Source of the DNA: Candidatus Zixiibacteriota bacterium
GTDB taxonomy: Bacteria; Zixibacteria; MSB-5A5; GN15; PGXB01
DNA length: 64,000 bases
NCBI GenBank assembly: GCA_016933955.1
Contig: JAFGTT010000014.1
Span: forward strand, 54,664 to 118,663
Reading direction: 5' to 3'
How positions within the stretch are numbered: the first letter of the stretch is position 1; each line of letters begins with the position of its first letter. The notes beneath the pieces are model-generated. The model made no database searches and was not told where the DNA came from. It worked only from the letters and a program-made list of their open reading frames with translations. Made by a program: the position numbers and the translations under genes. Below, piece after piece: positions 1 through 8,013 of the stretch.

Positions 1-1146
1 CCCTCTGGAACTCCGCAGGGATTGGCTTTTGACGGTAAATATCTCTGGGTCTCGGATCGTTTCCGCGATATGATTTACATGGTTACGCCGGATAATGGCG
101 AGGTTGTCATGAATTTCGAATCCCCTTCCAAATACCCGAGGGGAATCGCTTACGATGGCCGCTTCCTCTGGAATGTCGATTACCAGAGCGATAGCCTCTA
201 TAAGATTGTCGTCGATGACACTTCCCTGTTCAGGCAGTTTGACGGCAAAAAGGAAATATTGGAGTACAGCCACCAGGTCCGCAACTACGGTCCCGGATCG
301 TTAACCGACCTGGATATCTATATTGCCCTTCCCCGCGATCTTCCTTTCCAGAAATTACTCGACACCCTGGTCTTCAATCCGCCGCCGGATGATTATCGCG
401 AGGACCAGTGGGGCCAGAAGGTAGCTCATTACCATTATCGGGATATCCCGGCCGGAGAAGTCGTTACGGTTTCAATGACCGCCCGGGCCGAATTGTACCG
501 CACCAGGTTCTATATCCACCCCGATAAAGTCGGAAATTTAAACCAGATACCCGCGGATATAAAAAAGCTGTACCTGATCGATGGCTCCAAGTACTGGGTC
601 GATGATGACTATATTAAGAAAACCGCCGAAAGCATTGTCGGCGACGAGACCAACTGCTACTGGATTGCCCGCCGGATTTTCAATTATCTGATCGCCAATA
701 TGAAATATGAGCTGGCCGGGGGATGGAATGTCGCTCCGACTGTTCTCAAACGCGGTAATGGTTCCTGCTCGGAGTACAGCTTCGTCTATATCGCCCTGTG
801 CCGCGCCGCCGGTCTCCCGGCCCGTTACGCCGGCTCGGTGGTTATTCGTGGTGATGATGCTTCGACCGATGATGTCTTTCATCGATGGGTCGAGGTGTAC
901 CTGCCCAACTATGGCTGGATTCCCATTGATCCCTCCGGCGGCGACAGCGATTCTCCGGCCAATCAGGCTTCGGCCATCGGCTACCTCGATAATCGGTTCC
1001 TGATTACGACCATCGGCGGCGGAGGTTCGGAGTTTCTCGAATGGAATTACAATTCCAATGAAATATGGCAGTCTCGGGGACCATGCAAAATTGTCACCGA
1101 GCATATCGGTGAATGGTCACCCCTTCCCGATAGCAGCGGCAATTGA
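1..1146 (+). CDS. Transglutaminase-like protein with beta-propeller-type N-terminus (5' truncated)
   Basis: The reading frame is open from the first base of the window, so the true start lies upstream. The N-terminal ~70 codons carry two propeller-like repeats (GLAFDGKYLWVSD, GIAYDGRFLWNVD), as in NHL/YVTN-type blades. After a beta-rich linker comes a transglutaminase-core domain with a papain-like triad: Cys in NGSCSEYSF (codon 766-768), His in DVFHRWVEVY and Asp in PIDPSGG. Such proteins are usually exported and act as protein cross-linkers or thiol peptidases; the substrate is unknown. No stop or frameshift interrupts the visible part. The downstream gene is convergent. Confidence 0.75.
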   Translation, partial: PSGTPQGLAFDGKYLWVSDRFRDMIYMVTPDNGEVVMNFESPSKYPRGIAYDGRFLWNVDYQSDSLYKIVVDDTSLFRQFDGKKEILEYSHQVRNYGPGSLTDLDIYIALPRDLPFQKLLDTLVFNPPPDDYREDQWGQKVAHYHYRDIPAGEVVTVSMTARAELYRTRFYIHPDKVGNLNQIPADIKKLYLIDGSKYWVDDDYIKKTAESIVGDETNCYWIARRIFNYLIANMKYELAGGWNVAPTVLKRGNGSCSEYSFVYIALCRAAGLPARYAGSVVIRGDDASTDDVFHRWVEVYLPNYGWIPIDPSGGDSDSPANQASAIGYLDNRFLITTIGGGGSEFLEWNYNSNEIWQSRGPCKIVTEHIGEWSPLPDSSGN

Positions 1147-1167
1147 GAGAACCAACATTACAATTAA

Positions 1168-3252
1168 TTACCGCCGGCGGTTGACCAGACTGTCGGCATG
1201 CCTTTTAGCATACTCGATATCCTTTTCGATATAGGGGTTGCGCTCTGTTGCCAGGCCAAAATAACGATCGGCCTCCTTTAAAAATTGCGGAGTGCCATTG
1301 GTCAGGTAAAACAGGTAATTGGCCCGGCCTTTATCGAAATAAGTCGAAAAATCGTCGGGATATAAAGCAATCAGCCGATCGATCATGGAAAATCCGCTGG
1401 AAACCGCCCCTTTCGCCATATAATAATTTCCAAGAAGTTTCAAACCGGCTTTGCTTTTCGGGTGAACTGCATAAAATCTTGAGGTATAATAATAAATACT
1501 GTCGGGATCACCCGCCCGAATATAAAATTCCTGGGCTTTTTCATAGTCGGTCAACTCATAGTGACATCCCGGCGGCGATGGCACAGCGCCGTAAACCCGA
1601 ATCAGACTCAATTCGATATCCCGTATCCAGTACTGGGCAACCCGTGATGATTTCAGCAGATAAGGATAATCCCCCACCGCCTTGTCCCAGTTACTGATAT
1701 CCATTGCCAGATGCGTGATAGGAAAACGAGCAAACAGGTCCGGTTCCTTGTTGGCCAGTCCGAACATATAAACGAAAGACTTTAAATTATTGTCGATGGT
1801 CACCGCCTGGGCGTATGGTCCCGCTATCACCGCCCCATCCCCTGCATACCGAGCCACATCCTCGCCCGCCTGTTTCAGGCAATAACTTTTCGTTTCATAC
1901 CAGCGACCCAGCCACCAACCCTGCTGTATCACGGCCAGAATTATCAAAATCATAAAAAGGTAATTGCGGAAAAACAATCCCCGGAGAGTTATATTCCGGC
2001 GCCATAGAATCAATCCGGTCGATAATACCGCCGGAATAAATAAATACCAGCAGACGGTATACTCCAATAATGTTCCGTCAAGACGAAGATAAATAGTCAC
2101 CGCCGCCTGAACTATCAGATACCAGATTAGAAGCAACGTAAAAACGGCCCTTAACCAGCCGGTTTTGGCCACGGATGGTTTTTCATCTGATCGAGTTGCC
2201 ATCGAGGAGATAATCCCGGCCAGCGGTAGAAGTAAAAAAAGTTGATATCGGAGCGGCCGGTAATTGACCACCATCAGCAGGAAGAAACCGGCCAGAAACC
2301 AGCCGAGATTGAAGCACAAGGCTCTATCGGCCCGAAGGCGGGCTTTCAAATTGGTACTAAATATCAGCCCCAGAATCGATAACAATCCCAATGTCAGGAA
2401 AAACGGTGAGAAATTAAAAAACCGGGAATCGCCAGCGAAGGTGACGTACCGTTCCAGAAAATTCAGGGGCGATTTCAACGAATCGGGAAAACCATACATC
2501 CCGACCGTCTGTTCACTCAGATAATTATAAACCACGCCAATAGCACTGCCGTAGAATAAAACCGAAATTACTGCCAGAGATATGATCAGACTGATAAGAA
2601 ACACACCTAATTCCCTGAAAAATTCCTGCCGGTTCTCGACCAGTATAACCAGTCCGATCGGCACGGCCAGAACAAACGCAAACAGCTTGCCCGATATTAT
2701 GGCCAGAGCCAGGATAAATCCGGCGATTGGTATTACCCGGCGCTGCGGATAATATCGCTGAAATATCATGTATAGCAATCCGCAGAATAAAATCATGCCG
2801 TTTTCCAGAAAAGGATACCGGCCATAGACCATTAAGGTCATATTGGTTAATAAAAGAATCGCCGTGATAAAGGCCGCCCGGCGCGAATGCCGGCTTTGCC
2901 CGGCGATATAAAACCCCAGTCCGGCCAGACTGAGAATCACTGCCGAGAGATTGGCCGTAATTCGCGAGACACCCCCTGCCATAAATGACAGATATGCAAA
3001 TATCGATGAGAGCGAGTATTTAAAAACAATCCAGCGGTCATAACCGAATATATCCCACTCCCCAAAAAGAATCTTATTGCGGGCATAATAAATAACATTG
3101 TATGGATCAGTCAGAAGGGCCTGTCCGGTATTGTAAAAATAAGGCGGCGGATCAGCATCGAGCCATAAAAACCGGATCGCCACTGCCAGCCCGATTATTA
3201 TTCCCCCGGCAATTAAAGTCGCTTTGTTTATGTATGGCCGGAATATTTTCAT
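1168..3252 (-). CDS. Polytopic membrane protein, GT-C glycosyltransferase-like, with C-terminal TPR-like tail
   Basis: This is a 694-residue protein with about ten or more predicted membrane spans between residues 10 and 445. The first extracytoplasmic loop contains acidic LDADPPP, comparable to the Asp/Glu-rich loop of PMT/ArnT-type GT-C glycosyltransferases that use lipid-linked sugars. The soluble C-terminus (about 470-690) ends in helical, TPR-like sequence (AGDPDSIYYYTSRFYAV, LLGNYYMAKGA). The role is inferred: transfer of a polyprenyl-linked sugar outside the membrane, or a related membrane function. It stands alone and converges on the transglutaminase gene. The family call is tentative. 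Confidence 0.6.
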   Translation of the reverse strand: MKIFRPYINKATLIAGGIIIGLAVAIRFLWLDADPPPYFYNTGQALLTDPYNVIYYARNKILFGEWDIFGYDRWIVFKYSLSSIFAYLSFMAGGVSRITANLSAVILSLAGLGFYIAGQSRHSRRAAFITAILLLTNMTLMVYGRYPFLENGMILFCGLLYMIFQRYYPQRRVIPIAGFILALAIISGKLFAFVLAVPIGLVILVENRQEFFRELGVFLISLIISLAVISVLFYGSAIGVVYNYLSEQTVGMYGFPDSLKSPLNFLERYVTFAGDSRFFNFSPFFLTLGLLSILGLIFSTNLKARLRADRALCFNLGWFLAGFFLLMVVNYRPLRYQLFLLLPLAGIISSMATRSDEKPSVAKTGWLRAVFTLLLIWYLIVQAAVTIYLRLDGTLLEYTVCWYLFIPAVLSTGLILWRRNITLRGLFFRNYLFMILIILAVIQQGWWLGRWYETKSYCLKQAGEDVARYAGDGAVIAGPYAQAVTIDNNLKSFVYMFGLANKEPDLFARFPITHLAMDISNWDKAVGDYPYLLKSSRVAQYWIRDIELSLIRVYGAVPSPPGCHYELTDYEKAQEFYIRAGDPDSIYYYTSRFYAVHPKSKAGLKLLGNYYMAKGAVSSGFSMIDRLIALYPDDFSTYFDKGRANYLFYLTNGTPQFLKEADRYFGLATERNPYIEKDIEYAKRHADSLVNRRR

Positions 3253-3409
3253 ATATCAGAACCGAAGTAGACCTGTAATATTTCGATGGAACTTGTGGTC
3301 ATTAAAATTCTCTTGTATATTATGCTCAGGTTGAATTGAATTTATGATATTTACCATAAAAAATCAAGGTGCATGACAAATTACCTTTGATGATCAGGGG
3401 GGGCATTTT

Positions 3410-4207
3410 ATGCGTTTCTCAAGTTGTCTTTTAAATATGGCCATATTTCTTCTATCGATCGGACTTAAAGCGGAGGATGATAGTACCATGTCAATTGGTG
3501 AACGTTTTCATTATGAAACCGGTTTCGGGGATGATGGTTCCAAAGCCGTAAACCCGAGCTGGGGAGAAAATATTCCCCTTTACAAGGAATATCCGGACGC
3601 GACCAGAATCAAGTTGCCTCATCCCGCAGATAACAACCTGTCGGTTGAAAAAGCCATCGCCATCCGCCGTTCAATTCGCTCCTTTAAGGAAAAACCGTTA
3701 AGTTTAAACCAGATTTCACAAATATTGCAGTCGGCCGATGGCCTTACCCACGATTTGAACGGCCTCGCGCTCCGGTCCGCCCCGTCCGGCGGCGCCCTTA
3801 ACCCGATAGATATTTATCTGGCGGTAACATCTGTCGATTCGCTGGCTCCGGGTCTGTACCATTACCGGGTCTCCGACAGTAGCCTGGAACTGATAAAAAC
3901 CGGCGCCCCGGGTGATTCCCTGCTTAATGCCGCCTTTCGGCAGGAAGTCGTTAAAAACGGTCGGGTAGGCCTTATCCTGACCGCCCGTTTCGACCGTTCC
4001 ACCCGGAAATATTCCGATCGGGGATACCGCTATACGTACATCGAGGCCGGTGCCATATGCGAAAATATAAGCCTCCAGGTTGTCTCTCTCGGTTTGGGAA
4101 CTACCGTGGTCGGAGCCTTCAACGATGACGCCTTGAACCGCTTTCTGGACATTGATGGGCGATCCGAGGCGGCCCTGTTGATAATGCCGATCGGCTATCC
4201 CGAATAA
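3410..4207 (+). CDS. SagB-type nitroreductase-family FMN oxidoreductase, probably exported
   Basis: A 265-residue nitroreductase-fold protein of the SagB/ThcOx group. It has the N-terminal SIGERFHYET segment, the flavin-binding SIRSFKEKPLS motif near residue 90, SAPSGGALNPIDIYL and the C-terminal IEAGAICENISLQVVSLGLG helix typical of the family. Family members use FMN to oxidise substrates such as azoline rings; the substrate here is unknown. The first 23 residues are hydrophobic after an Arg and end in LKAEDD, which fits a signal peptide, so it may act in the periplasm. A G-rich Shine-Dalgarno run (GGGGGGG) precedes the ATG. A downstream start at MSIGERF would make it cytoplasmic. Confidence 0.8.
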   Translation: MRFSSCLLNMAIFLLSIGLKAEDDSTMSIGERFHYETGFGDDGSKAVNPSWGENIPLYKEYPDATRIKLPHPADNNLSVEKAIAIRRSIRSFKEKPLSLNQISQILQSADGLTHDLNGLALRSAPSGGALNPIDIYLAVTSVDSLAPGLYHYRVSDSSLELIKTGAPGDSLLNAAFRQEVVKNGRVGLILTARFDRSTRKYSDRGYRYTYIEAGAICENISLQVVSLGLGTTVVGAFNDDALNRFLDIDGRSEAALLIMPIGYPE

Positions 4208-4255
4208 GTATCTCCGGAGGCTTGACGATTCCGGCCGAATGGGATAAATTTAATT

Positions 4256-4753
4256 ATGCCTCGACTCAAAGATGATTATATTCTGGCCAATTGCTGTAAC
4301 CCCGAACCCGGCGAGACTATCATTGGTTATTACAGCCATAATAATATCCTCAAGGTCCACAAAGCGGATTGCGCCAACCTGAAAAAAGCCGATCCCGAGC
4401 GTCTGGTGCCACTGGAATGGAACGACATTATAGCTCCCAATGAGTTTCAGCCCGATGATGATTACCATCTTCTCGAGGAAATCGATTTCAAGATCCTTCA
4501 GCATCATAAAATTTACGGTGTCGACTATTCCCTTAAAATCGCCGCGATGCATCACCTGACCAGACAATCGGTCTTCGATTGCCATACCAGATTGCGGGAA
4601 ATGAAACTACTCGAACGGGTGCCGGAATTGATGATGCGCTACCGCAAGGGAATCGTGGACAATAAATGGATCAAACACCGCAACCACACCTATTATCGCC
4701 TGACCGATAAAGGCCGCGATTATCTCGAATTTTATCTTATGACAAAGGAATAA
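4256..4753 (+). CDS. RelA/SpoT-type zinc-finger domain fused to a winged-helix (DUF2250-like) domain
   Basis: 165 residues. The N-terminal 45 match the zinc-finger (ZFD/RIS) module otherwise found near the C-terminus of long RelA/SpoT proteins: Cys13-Cys14, PEPGETIIGYY, then VHKADC with His35 and Cys39. The rest is a winged helix-turn-helix (DFKILQHHKIYGVDYSLK, followed by a recognition-helix-like segment and YYRLTDKGRDYLEFYL), resembling DUF2250. No synthetase, hydrolase, TGS or ACT domain is present. In RelA this module contacts the ribosome; here it could act as a metal or redox sensor coupled to DNA binding (inference). It ends 6 bases from the convergent GNAT-C39 gene. The ribosome-binding site is weak. 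Confidence 0.7.
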   Translation: MPRLKDDYILANCCNPEPGETIIGYYSHNNILKVHKADCANLKKADPERLVPLEWNDIIAPNEFQPDDDYHLLEEIDFKILQHHKIYGVDYSLKIAAMHHLTRQSVFDCHTRLREMKLLERVPELMMRYRKGIVDNKWIKHRNHTYYRLTDKGRDYLEFYLMTKE

Positions 4754-4759
4754 GAAATC

Positions 4760-5923
4760 CTACGATGTCTTCACCAGACTCAGATCGGTACCATCCATGG
4801 CCGCCGTCGGTTTGCCCTCGGGCGGACCGATAAAAAGGACACTCTTATACAAATCCCGTCCATAGCGACGCATCTGCCTGAATTCCGCCAGCGGTATTTT
4901 CACATTTCTGGCCAAATCTTTCTCGTCTTCATAGAACTTCTCATACGGATCGTGAAAATAAACGTTCTCGGCATCGTAACCGGTAATCACCACCCAGTGC
5001 GGAGCCCGGTCGCCATGCAGGTGGTAGGTGCTGATCAGGACAATCGGCAGCCATCCTTTTTTCATCTCCTCGACAATTTCATCAAAACTGAAATTATGAT
5101 AATCGACCATAACTCCGTAAGTTTCTGCCTTGGCCCGAAAATCCTTATGAATCAGCCGGATCACTTTCCGCTTTTCGGGATTCCTTACTGATGAGAAAAA
5201 CGGGGTCTGCTCTCGGGACATAATCACCTTGACCGGGAACCCCCGCCGTTTGGCGGCCAGCGCCAGACCGAATGGGCCGGTCCCCCCGAAACCCGAGGTC
5301 ATATAAATCAGCGTTGCTTCCTTCCAGAGAATCATCTCATGAAGACGCCCCAGACCCGGTTCCGGTTTGAAATATTTGAAGGCCATCATCAGGCAGGCCG
5401 GACCGCAGGAAAATTCCTCGGTCTGAGCATAGTACGGCACCTTGAGTTTCATCTCCGCCGGGGACCACGGATTCAAATCTTTGAGCATCTTCAATGCCGG
5501 GCTGTGATCCGAATAATAATCCTTGATTGTCACCAATGTCCGGTAACCGTGCTTTTCATAAAAGACTATGGCCGCCCTATTATCCGTCCGGACCTCCAGC
5601 GATATCCCCCGCCGCTTTTTCCTGACCGCTTCCAGCTCGCATTTCTCCAGAAGCAATTTGGCCAGGCCCTTTCCCTGAAAGACCGGGTCGATGATAATAT
5701 CGTACAGCCTCCCCACCGAAACTTTCTTTCGCCAGAGCATAATAGCCATCCCGGCCACCTGTTTCTGATACTCCAGGATAAAAATCGAACACCGCCCTTT
5801 TTTCAGCAAATATCGGAATTGCCGTTTTTTAAACCGGTCGCTTTTAAAAGCCTTTTCTTCCAGCTCGACCAGGCGTTCGAGATCGCCGGAAACAGCCTCG
5901 CGGATCAATGTCTCGGATGTCAT
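4760..5923 (-). CDS. GNAT acetyltransferase fused to C39-like cysteine peptidase domain
   Basis: A 387-residue two-domain protein. Residues 5-150 are a RimI-like GNAT domain with the acetyl-CoA loop QGKGLAKLL (83-91) and the FYEKHGYR motif. Residues 162-345 are a papain-like C39-type domain (DUF3335-like): Cys173 in EEFSCGPACLMM, His309 in APHWVVITGYD and Asp325 in FHDPYEK form the likely triad. It is the last gene of a three-gene cluster, 8 bases after the ATP-grasp gene. GNAT-peptidase fusions next to RLAN/ATP-grasp ligases are a known theme in predicted amidoligase systems: one part would make a peptide bond, others would acetylate and trim. The substrate is unknown. Confidence 0.8.
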   Translation of the reverse strand: MTSETLIREAVSGDLERLVELEEKAFKSDRFKKRQFRYLLKKGRCSIFILEYQKQVAGMAIMLWRKKVSVGRLYDIIIDPVFQGKGLAKLLLEKCELEAVRKKRRGISLEVRTDNRAAIVFYEKHGYRTLVTIKDYYSDHSPALKMLKDLNPWSPAEMKLKVPYYAQTEEFSCGPACLMMAFKYFKPEPGLGRLHEMILWKEATLIYMTSGFGGTGPFGLALAAKRRGFPVKVIMSREQTPFFSSVRNPEKRKVIRLIHKDFRAKAETYGVMVDYHNFSFDEIVEEMKKGWLPIVLISTYHLHGDRAPHWVVITGYDAENVYFHDPYEKFYEDEKDLARNVKIPLAEFRQMRRYGRDLYKSVLFIGPPEGKPTAAMDGTDLSLVKTS

Positions 5924-5931
5924 GATATTAT

Positions 5932-6807
5932 CTAATCCAGCAAATAGCGGATGATCGCTTCATAAATATGGGGCGCCTTCTGGTCCTCATCCCCGGAGTA
6001 TATGGTCGGGTTGTCGTTCACCTCGATAACCACGAAATCGCCGCCCACCTGCTTGAGATCAACCCCGTACATACCCCTGCCGATAGCCGCCCCGGCCCGG
6101 CAGGCGGTCTCCAGAAGACGCGGGTCCACCTCGCCCAGGTCATAACTTTTAACCGTCCCCTCGATCGTCCGACCGTCGATGGTATAAGTCAGGATTTTCC
6201 AGCGTCGTTTGGGAATCCGGTACTGGCAGACATAAAGCGGTTTACCGCCCAGCACCCCCACCCTCCAGTCGAACTCCGAGGGCGTGAATTTCTGGACCAC
6301 AATCCGGTCAGACCGCCGGAAAAACCGCGTCCCCATCTTGATAAACTCCCTGGGACTGCCGACCTTCTCGACATACATCGAAAAACTGCTGTTAGGTGCC
6401 TTGAGAACCAGCGGATTCCCCATTTCCTCGAGGAATCGGGCCCCTGTCTGCAGGGTCAAATCATCCTCATCAAGAAACCGTGTCTCCGGCATCGGCACCC
6501 CGGCCTTAATCAAATGCTGGTACATATTAACCTTATCGCAACATATCATAATCGAATCCGGATCATCGATCACCCTCAGCCCATTCATCTCGGCCATACG
6601 CGAGGCCACATAGGCTGAATTGAGCGGATCGGTCAGCGAACGGATAAAAATAGCATCGAACTGAGGTATCTTATACATATCCGGGCGAAAAATATAATCG
6701 GTCCGGTGGCCCAGTTTCCGGGAGACCTGCCCCAGACGCATCAACGCTTCCATCTCGCCTGAACTGGAGATGGTATATCGTTCCACATAAATGCCTATTC
6801 TTCCCAT
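5932..6807 (-). CDS. RimK-like ATP-grasp amidoligase
   Basis: 291 residues with an ATP-grasp fold: an N-terminal Rossmann-like part, the nucleotide-binding lysine region DKVNMYQHLIKAGVPMPET, PLVLKAPNSSFS, and the magnesium-binding end VVIEVNDNPTIYSG. The family joins amino acids or peptides to a carboxylate using ATP. The start is clear: ATG preceded by GAGGAGAAGGTGAC, itself inside the end of the upstream RLAN gene (13-base overlap), which implies translational coupling. In many genomes RLAN and ATP-grasp form one chain; here they are separate. It is followed by the GNAT-C39 gene. Confidence 0.85.
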   Translation of the reverse strand: MGRIGIYVERYTISSSGEMEALMRLGQVSRKLGHRTDYIFRPDMYKIPQFDAIFIRSLTDPLNSAYVASRMAEMNGLRVIDDPDSIMICCDKVNMYQHLIKAGVPMPETRFLDEDDLTLQTGARFLEEMGNPLVLKAPNSSFSMYVEKVGSPREFIKMGTRFFRRSDRIVVQKFTPSEFDWRVGVLGGKPLYVCQYRIPKRRWKILTYTIDGRTIEGTVKSYDLGEVDPRLLETACRAGAAIGRGMYGVDLKQVGGDFVVIEVNDNPTIYSGDEDQKAPHIYEAIIRYLLD

Positions 6808-7439
6808 GTCACCTTCTCCTCGATATAATCCAGCTCCCGACCGCTCAGTTTATCGATGGGAAGCTGGGAGATATCGCTGAAAAGAATATTGCCGTTGGGT
6901 TGGGTGATAACCCGCACTTTGGCCAGCGGGATATGGAACACCTTCCAGAGAACCACCGCCGCCTCGCGAAACCGGGCCGATACCGTCCAGCCCAGAATCG
7001 AACGAAAATGCTTGACCTCGCCGCCGGGGGGAATTTCCTGACAGCAGACGGCGTATGTAAAATTGCGGGTAATCGAACGGGAAATGGTCTCGTGATGGCC
7101 CGGTTTGATCACTGTCCGGCTTTTTACCATAAAAGGGTTGATCGGGTCAAGCACCACCGGCGGCTCGAAATAACCGTTGCTGATATAATATTCCGGTACC
7201 GGAAGCGAGGCCAGTTTAGCCTTTTCGAGAAACAGCGGGGTGACATAGGCGTCAAGCATCTCTTTGCAGGTCGGGTATATCTTTTTGCCCTCCCGCTCCA
7301 GGTCCATGGAGACATAGTAGGGCAGTTCCAGATAATCATAACTGCCCGCCAGGTTGACAAAACATTCTTCCGGTTTATAGTAAGCCAGATACTTATTGGC
7401 TTTGGCCCGGGCAAGTCGCTTAATACTTTTCGGCGTCAT
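6795..7439 (-). CDS. Stand-alone RLAN-type protein (RimK-like ATP-grasp N-terminal domain)
   Basis: 214 residues, first gene of the ligase cluster. The sequence (YLELPYYVSMDLEREGKKI, YPTCKEMLDAYVTPLFLEKA, PNGNILFSDISQLP) resembles the RLAN domain (PF14401) normally fused in front of RimK-like ATP-grasp ligases, from memory of that family. Combined with the downstream 291-residue ligase it makes about 505 residues, close to the usual fused length. The reading frame ends cleanly with TAG and the next gene has its own ribosome-binding site, so this is a genuine gene split and not an obvious sequencing frameshift. Function of the domain is not established; substrate recognition is likely. Confidence 0.7.
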   Translation of the reverse strand: MTPKSIKRLARAKANKYLAYYKPEECFVNLAGSYDYLELPYYVSMDLEREGKKIYPTCKEMLDAYVTPLFLEKAKLASLPVPEYYISNGYFEPPVVLDPINPFMVKSRTVIKPGHHETISRSITRNFTYAVCCQEIPPGGEVKHFRSILGWTVSARFREAAVVLWKVFHIPLAKVRVITQPNGNILFSDISQLPIDKLSGRELDYIEEKVTWEE

Positions 7440-8013
7440 AGGATTTTAATAATTCCTCTTGTATTTATATCAAGCCATTTACGCAATATCACCGGCTGAT
7501 TGGAAGCAAATTAATCCTATTAAAAATCCAATGGCAAGGAGAATTAAATATATTTCCCAGCCTTCCGCCGCCCCTTTCGCCCCCATTCCCATACCATTTC
7601 CTATCATTCCACTTTTTTTATTGCTCCTCCCTTTTTTAGCACTCTTCCTTTTTTCCGTAATTCCCGCCCCTTTCTTTGCCATTCCCGCCCCCTTTTAATG
7701 TCATTCCCGAGCAATCGGGAATCCAGTCTTGTGGGTCGAAACCCCTGCCGAAGGTCCGAAGCGAAGGACGTTCAGATGTATAAAAGCCAAACTGGCATAT
7801 TGCGATTTTAAAGTCCCCTCTTGAGAGGGGATTTAGGGATGTGTAAAGACTTGTAGGACAACCTACAAAAACTCAAATCTGGTAATATTGAAAGATCGAC
7901 CGGTACCTCACTGCCTACCCTAAGCAAATTAAAATATGACATCCTACGGCAAGCCGTGAGATACCTGATTTATCCAGCATCCCCGAAAAGACAAAAATAA
8001 CTTCCCGCCTGGA
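7440..8013. repeat. Repeat-rich intergenic region (degenerate CATTCCC tract plus four short palindromes)
   Basis: No convincing gene. Positions 7565-7700 are a pyrimidine-rich degenerate repeat built from units like CATTCCC and CCCTTTC. Four inverted repeats follow: ATTCCCGA/TCGGGAAT (7703-7722, 4-base loop), TCCCCTC/GAGGGGA (7814-7831), TTGTAGG/CCTACAA (7851-7868) and ACGGC/GCCGT (7946-7957). Closely similar palindromes of the ATTCCCG and TCCCCTCT types are common as dispersed intergenic repeats in many bacteria. The mosaic suggests an insertion hot spot for short repeats between two minus-strand genes. Confidence 0.6.

Noticed and set aside
6795..6807. Frameshift between RLAN and ATP-grasp genes
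   Set aside because: The ligase gene has its own strong ribosome-binding site and clean ATG, and RLAN ends in a proper stop; a natural split is more likely than an error.
7479..7682. Minus-strand frame of 67 codons with a basic start and one hydrophobic segment, just upstream of the RLAN gene
   Set aside because: Its first half is a translation of the degenerate purine/pyrimidine repeat tract; composition is explained by the repeat and there is no independent support.
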